Positions 1 to 7,327 of a DNA stretch of 10,613 nt are shown one piece after another. The position numbers were made by a program, and so were the translations under genes. The first letter of the stretch is position 1, and each line of letters opens with the position of its first letter. This DNA is from an uncultured Lachnospiraceae bacterium (GTDB lineage: Bacteria; Bacillota; Clostridia; Lachnospirales; Lachnospiraceae): contig CAMNFX010000028.1 in NCBI GenBank assembly GCA_946537585.1, positions 1 through 10,613 on the forward strand. Direction: 5' to 3'. The notes beneath the pieces are model-generated. The model was given only the letters and a program-made list of their open reading frames with translations. It did no database searches and was not told the DNA's origin.

Positions 1-1375
1 ATTTGTGCCGTTAAAGCCGGGAAAGGTCAGCATGTATGTCTGCGGACCTACTGTTTATAACCTGATCCATATCGGCAATGCGCGTCCTATGATCGTATTT
101 GATACGGTCAGACGCTATTTTGAATACAAGGGATATAAAGTGAATTATGTATCTAACTTTACGGATGTTGATGACAAGATTATCAACAAGGCGCTGGAAG
201 AGGGCGTGGATTCTTCTGTGGTTTCCGAGCGCTATATTGCAGAGTGCCAGAAGGATATGGCAAGTCTCAATATCCGTCCTGCAACCATGCACCCCAGGGC
301 AACTCGTGAGATCGATGGAATGATCGAGATGATCCAGACCCTGATCGATAAGGGACACGCCTATGTCGCGGAAGACGGCACGGTCTATTTTGCCGTGGAG
401 AGCGACCCCGGCTATGGCAAGCTCAGCCACAAGGATTTCAATCAGATGATGTCCGGCTTAAGAGACCTGAAAGTCAGCGGTGAGGAGCAGAAGCGCAACT
501 CCAACGACTTCGTTCTCTGGAAGCCCAAAAAGGAAGGAGAGCCTTACTGGAAGTCCCCGTGGTGCGACGGCCGTCCGGGCTGGCATATCGAGTGCTCGGT
601 CATGAGCTCCAAGTACCTCGGAGAGACCATTGACATCCATGCCGGCGGCGAGGATCTGATCTTCCCGCATCATGAGAATGAGATCGCCCAGTCCGAGTGC
701 GCCCATGACAAGCCCTTCTGCCATTACTGGATGCACAACGGCTTCTTAAAGATCAACAATGAGAAGATGTCCAAGTCCCTCGGCAACTTCTTTACGGTCC
801 GTGACATTACCGCACAGTATGATCCGATGGTCTTGCGTCTCTTCATGCTGAGCGCCCAGTACCGCACGCCCTTGAATTTCTCCAGAGAGCTGATGGAACA
901 GAACAAGGCATCCTATGAGCGTATCTTAAACTGCACCGACAAGCTGAAGGAGCTTCAAAAGACTGCTCCCGACGGAGAAATGACGGCAGAGGAGCTTGAA
1001 CAGAAGGCAAAGGTCGAGGACTACATCCGCGAGTTCGAGGCCGCCATGGATGATGACAACAACACGGCAAATGCTGAGACGGCAGTGTTTGAGATCGTCC
1101 GTCTTGCAAATTCCACGACCGATGAGAAGTCCACAAAGGCTTATGTTGAGTATCTGCTGGGTGAGATCCGTACGCTCTGCGACGGCGTTCTCGGCGTGAT
1201 CACCGACCGCAGGGCGGACAGCCTGGATGCGGAGGTGGAGGCCCTGATCGAGAAGCGCCAGGCAGCCAGAAAGGCAAAGGATTTCAAGACAGCCGACGCG
1301 ATCCGCGACCAGCTGAATCAGATGGGAATCATTCTCGAAGACACCAAGGAAGGCGTCAAGTGGAAGAAGGCCTGA
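1..1375 (+). CDS. cysS: Cysteinyl-tRNA synthetase (5' end cut off by window edge)
   Basis: Class I aminoacyl-tRNA synthetase that charges tRNA-Cys with cysteine in the cytoplasm. The open frame runs from base 2 with no true start: the first visible residues [19 protein letters not shown] match the family from about residue 20 onward, so the real start is upstream and the GTG at base 5 is internal. In visible-residue numbering, Cys14 (YVCG), Cys198 (HIECS) and the His pair from 223 (PHHENE) are the expected zinc ligands and surroundings. HIGN at 23-26 is the HIGH ATP-binding motif and KMSKS is at 255-259. The C-terminal helical tRNA-binding region is complete, ending in VKWKKA. About 457 residues are visible, consistent with a full protein of roughly 475-480. 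The stop overlaps the start of mrnC (TGATG), implying translational coupling. Confidence 0.98.
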   Translation, partial: FVPLKPGKVSMYVCGPTVYNLIHIGNARPMIVFDTVRRYFEYKGYKVNYVSNFTDVDDKIINKALEEGVDSSVVSERYIAECQKDMASLNIRPATMHPRATREIDGMIEMIQTLIDKGHAYVAEDGTVYFAVESDPGYGKLSHKDFNQMMSGLRDLKVSGEEQKRNSNDFVLWKPKKEGEPYWKSPWCDGRPGWHIECSVMSSKYLGETIDIHAGGEDLIFPHHENEIAQSECAHDKPFCHYWMHNGFLKINNEKMSKSLGNFFTVRDITAQYDPMVLRLFMLSAQYRTPLNFSRELMEQNKASYERILNCTDKLKELQKTAPDGEMTAEELEQKAKVEDYIREFEAAMDDDNNTANAETAVFEIVRLANSTTDEKSTKAYVEYLLGEIRTLCDGVLGVITDRRADSLDAEVEALIEKRQAARKAKDFKTADAIRDQLNQMGIILEDTKEGVKWKKA

Positions 1376-1860
1376 TGACAGACAAAGAAAAAATCAGTCA
1401 GAATACAGCAGATGACAATGCAGTTAAAGAGCCGGCCGTGACCGGCTCTTTGCTGATGCCCGGCTTACCTGCGATGGAGGCGGATCCTTTCCTTCTGAAC
1501 GGAGCCTCCCTGGCCTATATCGGTGACGCTGTCTATGAGCTCCTTGTGCGCAACTACATGCTTGCGCACGGCTCCCATATGGCGGACAAGCTCCATAAGA
1601 ACACGGTGCAGATGGTCAACGCCAGGGCCCAGTCGGATATGGTCCGTGCCCTGATGACGGAACTCACCGAGACAGAGACCGGGATCTTCAAAAGGGGCCG
1701 CAATGCCAGCACCATGACTGCGGCGAAACACCAGAGCGTGACGGATTACCGCAGAGCGACCGGGCTGGAGGCCCTGTTCGGTTATCTTTACCTGAACGGG
1801 GAGCACGAACGCCTGCACGAGCTCTTTGATCACGGAATCAGGCTGCTTACGGAGCAGTAG
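1375..1860 (+). CDS. mrnC: Mini-ribonuclease III (23S rRNA maturation)
   Basis: A 161-residue RNase III-fold nuclease without a double-stranded-RNA-binding domain. In Bacillus subtilis it trims the ends of 23S rRNA precursor. The core begins NGASLAYIGDAVYELLVRNY, with catalytic-type Asp51 and, near the C terminus, Glu132 in GLEALFGYLYL. The FKRGRNA segment and a following TAAKHQSVTDYRRAT stretch are also typical. Start chosen at ATG 1375 because it overlaps the cysS stop and has AAGAAGG just upstream. This gives about 28 more residues ahead of the catalytic Asp than the B. subtilis protein, and that extension (hydrophilic, about residues 1-27) contains a perfect RNA hairpin (1426-1451). ATG 1456 (codon 28) would give a family-like length but lacks a visible ribosome site. 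The usual downstream rRNA methyltransferase gene rlmB is not present. Confidence 0.95.
   Translation: MTDKEKISQNTADDNAVKEPAVTGSLLMPGLPAMEADPFLLNGASLAYIGDAVYELLVRNYMLAHGSHMADKLHKNTVQMVNARAQSDMVRALMTELTETETGIFKRGRNASTMTAAKHQSVTDYRRATGLEALFGYLYLNGEHERLHELFDHGIRLLTEQ
1426..1451 (+). promoter_or_regulatory. Perfect 10-bp hairpin inside the 5' coding region of mrnC
   Basis: AAAGAGCCGG and CCGGCTCTTT form a perfect 10-bp stem around the 6-base loop CCGTGA, lying 50 bases after the cysS stop and within codons 18-26 of mrnC. It has the shape of a terminator stem but is followed by TGCTGATG rather than a U-run, so strong termination is not expected. It could be a partial attenuator, an mRNA processing site, or a leftover terminator that has become coding. 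The structure is seen directly; its role is inference. Confidence 0.6.
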
Positions 1861-1904
1861 GACTGCGTACTTTCACTTTTAAGAAAGCACATATAATTAA
1901 AAAG

Positions 1905-2138
1905 ACTGCCGCATAAAGAAGACCAGCGTACACAAATCCCCTTCTACGGTTCCCGTCTCCGCTTCGCTCCGGTCGGCGCCAAACAGGCGTCACCGGCGCC
2001 TGGCGCCCCGCTTCCGTTTTCGCTCTTATGAAATCATCCAATGATTGGAAAAGAAGTCAATGAAGCGAAAACGCGCGCTGCGGGCCGACGACGTCCGTAG
2101 AAGGGGATTTTGTACGCATATGTTATCTAATGCGACAG
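1905..2138. repeat. Structured inverted-repeat block between mrnC and the antiporter (possible MITE-like element or structured RNA)
   Basis: This stretch lies between two convergent genes and holds no convincing gene. Its arms at 1926-1949 and 2095-2117 are inverted copies sharing GCGTAC followed, after a one-base length difference, by AAATCCCCTTCTACGG. Weaker pairing extends outward to CTGCCGCAT (1906-1914) against ATGCGACAG (2130-2138). Inside are further dyads: GTCGGC (1972-1977) with GCCGAC (2084-2089), GGCGCCA (1975-1981) with TGGCGCC (2001-2007), CGTTTTCGCT (2015-2024) with AGCGAAAACG (2064-2073), and the palindrome TCCAATGATTGGA (2037-2049). The nested arrangement suggests either a small non-autonomous mobile element or a branched RNA; it may also serve as the transcription end for both flanking genes. 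No clear target-site duplication is visible. Confidence 0.6.
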
Positions 2139-2171
2139 ATCTTTTCTAAAATAAACAATTGTTTGAATGTA

Positions 2172-3539
2172 TTATCTGCTCTCCGGGCCGCGCTTTGCCA
2201 CGACGTCGGAGTGGGCCTTCACGCGGGCCTTGAGATTGCGCCAGTGGAGGACGTCCTTGGGTGTGTTGAAACGGTCGTGGCTCTTCTTGTCCGCGCTGGC
2301 AGCGACAATGTCACCGGAGCGGGTGAGAGCCCAGCGGGTCATCATCGGGCCGAGCAGCTCATACACAAAGACACCGAAGAGGACGATATTACGGATCAGC
2401 GGACCGTCTCCGGGCATGGCTACCGCAGTGGCGCTCATGCCGAGCGCAACGCCGGCCTGCGGGAAGAGGGTGATACCGAGGTATTTCTTTACGACCGGGT
2501 CGCACTTCATGAGGATGGAACCGATGCCGGCACCTGAAAACTTACCGACGCAGCGGAATACGATATAGAAGAATCCGATGCAGACAACTGCTGCGCTCTT
2601 AAACACGCCCAGCTCCAGCTCCGCGCCGCTTAAGATGAAGAAGAGAGCAAAAAGCGGCGCCGTCCATCCGTTCGCACGTTCCATGATATCGCCGGAACGG
2701 GGGCAGAGGTTGCAGAACATGGTTCCGACCATCATACAGACGAGCAGCGAGGAAAAGGACAGCGTGACAGGCCCCAGCGGGATCCGGAGGCTCGAAAGAG
2801 CTACGGAAAGCAGTACGAAGATGATCGTCAGGTTCAGACGGTTCGTATTGGAGTAGAAGAGCTTTTCCACCTGGGCAAAGATTGCGCCGAGGATCGCGCC
2901 GAAGACCAGGGAGGCAGCGATCTGAAGCAAAGGCTCCACAATGATGGAGATCAGATCCACATGGCCGCTTTTGAGCGCCTGGGCAATGCCGAAGGAGACC
3001 GCGAAAATGATCAGACCGATGGCATCATCGAGCGCAACGATCGGAAGCAGCAGCTCGGTGACCTTGCCGTGGGCCTTATACTGACGGACGACCATCAGGG
3101 TCGCGGCAGGTGCGGTCGCAGCTGCGATCGCGCCCAAGGTGATGGCTGCAGGCAGCGTGATGACGCTGTCGCCGAAGATAAAATGGATCGTGATCAGCAC
3201 GATATCCACCGCAATCGTGGCGCAGGTGGACTCAAAGATACCGATGATCACGGCCTGACGGCCGGTGTTCCGAAGCTGGGAGAGACGGAATTCATTACCG
3301 ATGGAAAACGCAATAAACCCGAGGGCTGCGGAAGTGATCACGCCGAGGGCGTTGACCTCCTCCATCGTGTGAAAGCCGATTCCGTTTAAACCGAGCCTTC
3401 CGATGCCGTAAGGACCGATGGCAAGACCTGCAAGCAGGAACGCGGTGACATCAGGGAAATTCAGATGCAGCACCTTCAGAAGACGGGTCATCATCAGACC
3501 CGCAAACAATGCAATGGAGACATTAACAAGATAAACCAT
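2172..3539 (-). CDS. CPA2-type cation:proton antiporter
   Basis: A 455-residue polytopic membrane protein of the Na+/H+ or K+/H+ exchanger (CPA2) type, expected to exchange a monovalent cation for protons across the cytoplasmic membrane. It is hydrophobic for about 400 residues, consistent with 12-13 membrane segments, followed by a basic cytoplasmic tail of about 45 residues with no recognisable RCK/TrkA-N nucleotide-binding domain. The family-typical TAPAAT (about 142-147) and LDDAIGL (Asp171-Asp172, in the place of the ion-binding carboxylates) are present. The ATG at 3539 begins directly with a membrane segment. An AAGGAAAG ribosome site lies 11 bases upstream, slightly far. The gene is monocistronic and divergent from the TRAP genes. 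The transported ion cannot be told from the sequence. Confidence 0.9.
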   Translation of the reverse strand: MVYLVNVSIALFAGLMMTRLLKVLHLNFPDVTAFLLAGLAIGPYGIGRLGLNGIGFHTMEEVNALGVITSAALGFIAFSIGNEFRLSQLRNTGRQAVIIGIFESTCATIAVDIVLITIHFIFGDSVITLPAAITLGAIAAATAPAATLMVVRQYKAHGKVTELLLPIVALDDAIGLIIFAVSFGIAQALKSGHVDLISIIVEPLLQIAASLVFGAILGAIFAQVEKLFYSNTNRLNLTIIFVLLSVALSSLRIPLGPVTLSFSSLLVCMMVGTMFCNLCPRSGDIMERANGWTAPLFALFFILSGAELELGVFKSAAVVCIGFFYIVFRCVGKFSGAGIGSILMKCDPVVKKYLGITLFPQAGVALGMSATAVAMPGDGPLIRNIVLFGVFVYELLGPMMTRWALTRSGDIVAASADKKSHDRFNTPKDVLHWRNLKARVKAHSDVVAKRGPESR

Positions 3540-3591
3540 AAAAATACCAGCTTTCCTTGGTTAAATGCGAAATTTGGCAAAACAGGCGCGG

Positions 3592-3650
3592 GGTGCTGCC
3601 TTTATACAGGCTTCGGCTCCGGAAACGGCAGCAGATCTGCCGGCAGCACC
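3592..3650 (-). promoter_or_regulatory. Inverted repeats in the antiporter mRNA leader
   Basis: GGTGCTGCC (3592-3600) and GGCAGCACC (3642-3650) are perfect 9-bp inverted arms. Within and against them lies a second dyad, CGGCAG (3626-3631) with CTGCCG (3638-3643), which shares bases with the outer arm, so the two stems are at least partly exclusive. Both fall in the roughly 120-base leader predicted upstream of the antiporter start. No known riboswitch class was recognised. Confidence 0.4.
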
Positions 3651-3668
3651 GGACACCCAGCATTCTGC

Positions 3669-3696
3669 ATTATAAATCTATATAAGAAGAAAACAA
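3669..3696 (-). promoter_or_regulatory. Candidate sigma-A promoter for the antiporter
   Basis: On the minus strand TTGTTT (3691-3696) is followed after 16 bases by a perfect TATAAT (3669-3674). Transcription would begin near 3662, giving a leader of about 120 bases before the antiporter start at 3539. Confidence 0.5.
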
Positions 3697-3802
3697 GCGA
3701 TGTTTCTGAAAAAGCGCAGGAACCACAAAATACAGCGATTGCAGTGCTTTGTAAGCCACAATATAAATCTTGTATATCTCACAACAGACCTGATGTAATT
3801 TC

Positions 3803-3831
3803 TTGACAAGGCTATCGGCTTTTTATATAAT
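3803..3831 (+). promoter_or_regulatory. Perfect-consensus sigma-A promoter for the TRAP operon
   Basis: TTGACA (3803-3808), a 17-base spacer and TATAAT (3826-3831) match the housekeeping consensus at every hexamer position with ideal spacing. Transcription should begin near 3838, about 58 bases before the binding-protein start. A second TATATAAT follows at 3846-3853 without a good -35 partner. Such a promoter predicts strong expression unless a repressor or leader structure limits it. Confidence 0.8.
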
Positions 3832-3851
3832 AGATTAAGTTTTTGTATATA

Positions 3852-3879
3852 ATGCCTGCCCCGCAGGCATGAAGTTTTT
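3852..3879 (+). promoter_or_regulatory. Hairpin with U-run in the TRAP operon leader, just before the ribosome site
   Basis: ATGCCTGC (3852-3859) and GCAGGCAT (3863-3870) form a perfect 8-bp stem with a CCC loop, followed by GAAGTTTTT. The AGGAGG ribosome site begins two bases later (3881). The hairpin lies about 14 bases from the predicted transcript 5' end. It resembles a weak intrinsic terminator/attenuator, but a 5' stabilising stem-loop is equally possible. Confidence 0.5.
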
Positions 3880-3895
3880 CAGGAGGATTTGAATT

Positions 3896-4930
3896 ATGAA
3901 AAAGCTTTTCTCTGCAGTCATGGCCGCAGCACTTGCCCTTTCACTGGCAGCATGCGGTTCTTCAGGCTCTACCACGGCTACTACCGCTGCAGCGGCTGCT
4001 GCAAGCGAGGCTCCGGCAGCTGAGGCAGCTGCACCGGCATCTCTTGGCAAGATGACCATGGGTACCGGCGGAACCGCAGGCACCTACTACGCATTCGGCG
4101 GTGTGCTCGGACAGTACATCAAGAACAAGGGCGGCGTGGATGTGACTGTCGTTTCTACCGACGGTTCCAAGGCAAACATTCAGGGTATCGATGCCGGCGA
4201 CTATCAGCTCGGCACGGTGCAGTCCGACGTTATGGCTTATGCCTGGGAGGGCAGCAAGTCCTTTGAGGAGGACGGTGCTATTGATACCTTCCGCGTCATC
4301 GGCGGCCTGTATGCCGAGACCGTTCAGCTCGTGACCATGGATGCTTCCATCAAGTCCGTTGCGGATCTGAAGGGCAAAGCAGTTTCCATCGGCGCTCCGG
4401 GCTCCGGCGTTTACTTCAACGCGATCGATGTCCTGACCGCGGCAGGCCTTTCCGAGGATGATATCAAGCCGCAGTACTTAAGCTTCGCTGATTCCACCGA
4501 GGGCTTAAAGGACGGCAAGATCGATGCTGCATTCATCGTTGCAGGCGCTCCGACTCCGGCGATCACCGAGCTCACCACCACCAACGACGCATATCTTGTA
4601 CCGATCGACGGCGAGATCGGAGAGAAGGTCCTGGCAAGCTGCCCGTACTACACTTCTCTTGCTATCCCGGCCGGCACCTATAAGGGACAGGATGAGGATG
4701 TGACCACCGTTACCGTCAAGGCGACCATGATCATTTCCGCGGATGCTACCGAGGAGCAGGCTTATGCAGTTACCGCAGCGATCTATGACAACATCGATGC
4801 CATCACTGCAGAGCATGCAAAGGGCGCTGAGCTCTCTATCGAGAATGCTACCTCCGGTATGACCGCTCCGTTCCATGCAGGCGCAGCGAAGTACTTCAAG
4901 GAGAAGGGCGTCGACGTCGAGACCAAGTGA
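3896..4930 (+). CDS. TAXI-family TRAP transporter solute-binding lipoprotein
   Basis: A 344-residue extracytoplasmic binding protein that captures a substrate and delivers it to the TRAP permease encoded next. The N terminus is a lipoprotein signal (KK, hydrophobic stretch, LAAC lipobox with Cys20), so it should be anchored to the outer face of the cell membrane. An Ala/Thr/Glu/Pro-rich linker follows (about 26-49). The mature domain opens with MGTGGTAGTYYAFGG (about 55-69), the signature of TAXI binding proteins, and continues with DAGDYQLGTVQSD and SIGAPGSGVYFNA segments. The ATG is preceded by AGGAGG at 9 bases. Transcription is probably from the consensus promoter at 3803-3831. TAXI proteins are linked to few known substrates (glutamate or 2-oxoglutarate in some), and nothing here identifies this one. 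Confidence 0.95.
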   Translation: MKKLFSAVMAAALALSLAACGSSGSTTATTAAAAAASEAPAAEAAAPASLGKMTMGTGGTAGTYYAFGGVLGQYIKNKGGVDVTVVSTDGSKANIQGIDAGDYQLGTVQSDVMAYAWEGSKSFEEDGAIDTFRVIGGLYAETVQLVTMDASIKSVADLKGKAVSIGAPGSGVYFNAIDVLTAAGLSEDDIKPQYLSFADSTEGLKDGKIDAAFIVAGAPTPAITELTTTNDAYLVPIDGEIGEKVLASCPYYTSLAIPAGTYKGQDEDVTTVTVKATMIISADATEEQAYAVTAAIYDNIDAITAEHAKGAELSIENATSGMTAPFHAGAAKYFKEKGVDVETK

Positions 4931-5052
4931 TCTGCTTTCACTTTGGGACCTAAGCTTTCAAAATGCGTTCCGTCCTAAGCGGAATACAATGAATATATTG
5001 TAATGCCGGTGATTTCCGGCGTCTGTCCCCGGTTTTGAAGAAGGGATATTTT
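4931..5052 (+). other. Intercistronic stretch with three short hairpins between TRAP genes
   Basis: The 122 bases between binding protein and permease hold three successive small dyads: TTCCG/CGGAA (4968-4984), ACAAT/ATTGT (4986-5001) and GCCGG/CCGGC (5005-5020). None is followed by a U-run. They may protect or process the upstream message so that binding protein outnumbers permease, which is common for binding-protein-dependent transporters; this role is inferred. CCTAAGC is also repeated (4949-4955 and 4974-4980). Confidence 0.35.
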
Positions 5053-7050
5053 ATGAGTTTACCGAATAAAGATTCCAGTGATCTGAAAGTAAATGCGACA
5101 GCGGCAGTGGAAACTGCCGCTGCTTCCGCAAATGAGGATATGCAGGCACGCGTTGACGACGTGATGAAGAAATTCGACCGTGAGTCCAACGTGCGCCTCT
5201 GGGAGGGCACGCCGAAGCTGATCGTCAACGGACTGCTTGTGGCATTCTCCCTTTTCTGCATCTATGTGACTCTTTGGGGAACCTTTCTTGAGGAGGTCAG
5301 GCTGACCTCCTTCATGGCCTGCATCGTTTTCCTGGGCTACCTCATTTTCCCGGCCAAGAAGGGTATACAGAAGGTCAACCATATCCCCTGGTATGATCTG
5401 ATCCTGATGGTGCTTGGTACAGGCGCTTTTCTGTATTTCATGACCAATGCGGTCACGATCATTCAGCAGGGCAGCAAGTTTTCAAATATGCAGATCGCGA
5501 TCGGCGTCGTCGGCATCATTTCCCTTGCCGAGGTCTGCCGCCGCTCCGTCGGCCTGCCGATCCTGGTGGTAGCGACTGCATTCATTATTTATGCCCTCAC
5601 GACCGGTCTTTCCAATCCGACCTTCGTGAAGCGCCTGAACTATGCTGTCCGCCTGCTGTTTTATTCCAAGGAGGGCATCCTGTCCACACCGGTCAATACC
5701 TGCTCGAAGTTCATTGTGATCTTTATCATTTTCGGCGCTTTCCTGGAGCGGACGGGAATCTCGGATTTCTTTATTGATTTTGCCAATTCTCTGGTCGGCA
5801 GCTTTGCGGGCGGACCTGCCAAGGTCGCGGTCGTATCCTCCGCGCTGCTCGGCATGGTCTCCGGTTCCTCCGTTGCCAACACGGTCGGCTCCGGCTCTGT
5901 GACGATCCCCCTGATGAAGAAGACGGGGTACCGGGGAGAGTTTGCGGGTGCCGTTGAGGCAGCAGCTTCGACCGGCGGACAGATCATGCCTCCCATCATG
6001 GGAGCTGCGGCGTTCCTGATGGCGGATATCGTCGGTACGCCCTACAGCAACATCATTGTCCGCGCGATCATCCCGGCCGTGCTGTATTTTACCGGTATTT
6101 TTATCGCAGTTCATCTGGAGGCAAAGAAGAATGACCTGAAGGGAATCCCGAGAGACCAGCTTCCGAAGATGGGTATCCTGATCCGGGATATCTATCTGCT
6201 TGCCCCGATCGTAGTCCTGGTCTGGCTGGTCAGCACGAATCTCCGTACGATCCAGTCCTCCGCAGCGATCGCCATCGTTCTGGCGATTGCGGTCAGCATG
6301 TTCAATAAAAAGCACCGCATGACGCCGAAGCTGATCCTTGAAGCCCTTGCGGCCGGTGCCAAGGGATCGATCTCCGTAGCGGCAGCCTGCGGCATCGCAG
6401 GTATTATCGCGGGCGTGATCACCATGACCGGTCTTGCAAATGTACTGATCAACGGCATTGTCGCGCTTGCGGGAAGCCGCGTGATCATTGCCCTGGTGCT
6501 TACGATGCTCTGCTGCATCGTGCTCGGCATGGGCGTGCCGACAACGGCCAACTACTGCATCATGGCAGCGACCTGTGCGCCGATCCTGGTCCGTATGGGC
6601 GTGCCGACGATCGCGGCCCACTTCTTTGTGTTCTACTTCGGCATCGTGGCGGATATCACACCTCCGGTCGCGCTGGCCGCATATGCGGGTGCTGCCATTG
6701 CACAGGCGAATCCGATGCGTACCGCGCTGAACGCGACAAAGCTTGCGATCGCGGCGTTTATCGTGCCTTATATCCTGGCGCTGAATCCGGTCATGGTGCT
6801 GGTGGATGTGACGGGCCCCATGCAGATCATCCTGATCGTTCTGACCTCGCTCATCGGCATCTTCGGCGTATCCTCCGGCCTGGCAGGATACCTGACGGAT
6901 TTCATGAACTGGCCGCAGCGGATCCTTGCGATCATCGGCGGCCTCCTGCTGATCGATCCTTCCGTGACGACCGACATTATCGGCATCGTCCTGGTCGCGC
7001 TGGTCTTTGCATGGCAGATGGCAGGCAGCAAAAAGCCGGCAGCAGCTTAA
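5053..7050 (+). CDS. TRAP transporter permease, fused small (DctQ-like) and large (DctM-like) subunits
   Basis: A 665-residue membrane protein that couples solute uptake to an ion gradient, working with the TAXI binding protein encoded upstream. After a hydrophilic N terminus of about 55 residues, the first four or so membrane segments (to about 190) correspond to the small subunit; the rest is the DctM channel. Hallmarks are GSGSVTIPLMKKTGY (about 279-293), EAAASTGGQIMPPIMGAAAF (about 302-321), LGMGVPTTANY (from 491) and ITPPVALAAYAGAA (about 535-548). Start chosen at ATG 5053 because GAAGAAGGG sits 7 bases upstream; an in-frame TTG at 5035 would overlap that ribosome site. Length is normal for the 4TM/12TM fused class that accompanies TAXI proteins. 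No third TRAP gene is needed. Confidence 0.96.
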   Translation: MSLPNKDSSDLKVNATAAVETAAASANEDMQARVDDVMKKFDRESNVRLWEGTPKLIVNGLLVAFSLFCIYVTLWGTFLEEVRLTSFMACIVFLGYLIFPAKKGIQKVNHIPWYDLILMVLGTGAFLYFMTNAVTIIQQGSKFSNMQIAIGVVGIISLAEVCRRSVGLPILVVATAFIIYALTTGLSNPTFVKRLNYAVRLLFYSKEGILSTPVNTCSKFIVIFIIFGAFLERTGISDFFIDFANSLVGSFAGGPAKVAVVSSALLGMVSGSSVANTVGSGSVTIPLMKKTGYRGEFAGAVEAAASTGGQIMPPIMGAAAFLMADIVGTPYSNIIVRAIIPAVLYFTGIFIAVHLEAKKNDLKGIPRDQLPKMGILIRDIYLLAPIVVLVWLVSTNLRTIQSSAAIAIVLAIAVSMFNKKHRMTPKLILEALAAGAKGSISVAAACGIAGIIAGVITMTGLANVLINGIVALAGSRVIIALVLTMLCCIVLGMGVPTTANYCIMAATCAPILVRMGVPTIAAHFFVFYFGIVADITPPVALAAYAGAAIAQANPMRTALNATKLAIAAFIVPYILALNPVMVLVDVTGPMQIILIVLTSLIGIFGVSSGLAGYLTDFMNWPQRILAIIGGLLLIDPSVTTDIIGIVLVALVFAWQMAGSKKPAAA

Positions 7051-7133
7051 GGCAGCATTTTTCTGATCCCGGACTGCAGCTGACCCGCAATTGACCTGAA
7101 ATCGAACTGCATATGACCTGCGCTTGAACAGCC

Positions 7134-7169
7134 TGCGATATATGCCAAAATGGTCGTTTTGTCACCCAT
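7134..7169 (+). repeat. 36-bp repeat, copy 1 (outer, forward)
   Basis: Copy 1 of four ungapped repeats, defined here as running from TGCGATATA to GTCACCCAT. All four share 20 invariant positions of 36, including the whole terminal GTCACCCAT, an ATA at unit positions 7-9, and AAAA at 14-17. Copies 1 and 2 point right, copies 3 and 4 point left. Confidence 0.8.
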
Positions 7170-7205
7170 ATTTCAGCTGATTTCATTTAACATAATTTAA
7201 ATACG

Positions 7206-7241
7206 TGCTAAATACGAAAAAATTCGCTTTCCGTCACCCAT
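7206..7241 (+). repeat. 36-bp repeat, copy 2 (inner, forward)
   Basis: Begins exactly 72 bases after copy 1. It reads TGCTAAATACG, then AAAAAATTCGC, then ends GTCACCCAT. It is the left arm of the central hairpin. Confidence 0.8.
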
Positions 7242-7280
7242 ATATTTGCAAAATCATGGGTGACAGGAGGCGAATTTTTT
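7217..7280. terminator. Long bidirectional terminator-like hairpin between convergent genes
   Basis: AAAAAATTCGC (7217-7227) pairs perfectly with GCGAATTTTTT (7270-7280), and GTCACCCAT (7233-7241) with ATGGGTGAC (7256-7264), with partly paired bases between and a 14-base loop. A-run on one side and T-run on the other make it suitable for stopping transcription from both the TRAP operon (plus) and the DMT permease (minus). It is built from the inner pair of the 36-bp repeats, so termination may be secondary to whatever the repeats are. Confidence 0.65.
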
Positions 7281-7291
7281 GCTATATCGCA
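7256..7291 (-). repeat. 36-bp repeat, copy 3 (inner, inverted)
   Basis: Inverted copy: reads ATGGGTGAC on the plus strand and ends GCTATATCGCA. It faces copy 2 across a 14-base gap and forms the right arm of the central hairpin. Its TGCGATATA end matches copy 1 exactly. Confidence 0.8.
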
Positions 7292-7327
7292 TGGAAGCCT
7301 GTTTTAGCGCTCCGAAAACTATTATTT

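Noticed and set aside
1847..2041. 64-codon minus-strand frame with a hydrophobic stretch, crossing the inverted-repeat block
   Set aside because: It starts at a TTG with no clear ribosome site, overlaps the end of mrnC and runs through the repeat arms; no family resemblance.
2153..2164. AAACAATTGTTT palindrome just after the antiporter stop
   Set aside because: A 12-base palindrome with no loop, AT-rich, in AT-rich intergenic DNA; too little to call an operator or terminator.
2130..3389. Several plus-strand frames opposite the antiporter
   Set aside because: All are antisense of a clear membrane transporter gene; products are low-complexity without recognisable domains.
5035..5052. TTG start six codons upstream for the TRAP permease
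   Set aside because: That start overlaps the purine-rich ribosome site which is well placed for ATG 5053.
5482..6621. 379-codon open frame on the minus strand
   Set aside because: It lies wholly inside the TRAP permease and its product is rich in Arg, Asp, Gly and His without any domain, as expected for the antisense of a GC-rich membrane gene.
7073..7121. Imperfect 17-bp direct repeat (ACTGCA..TGACC) after the TRAP permease
   Set aside because: 13 of 17 matches with no third full copy or link to the nearby 36-bp repeats; may be chance.
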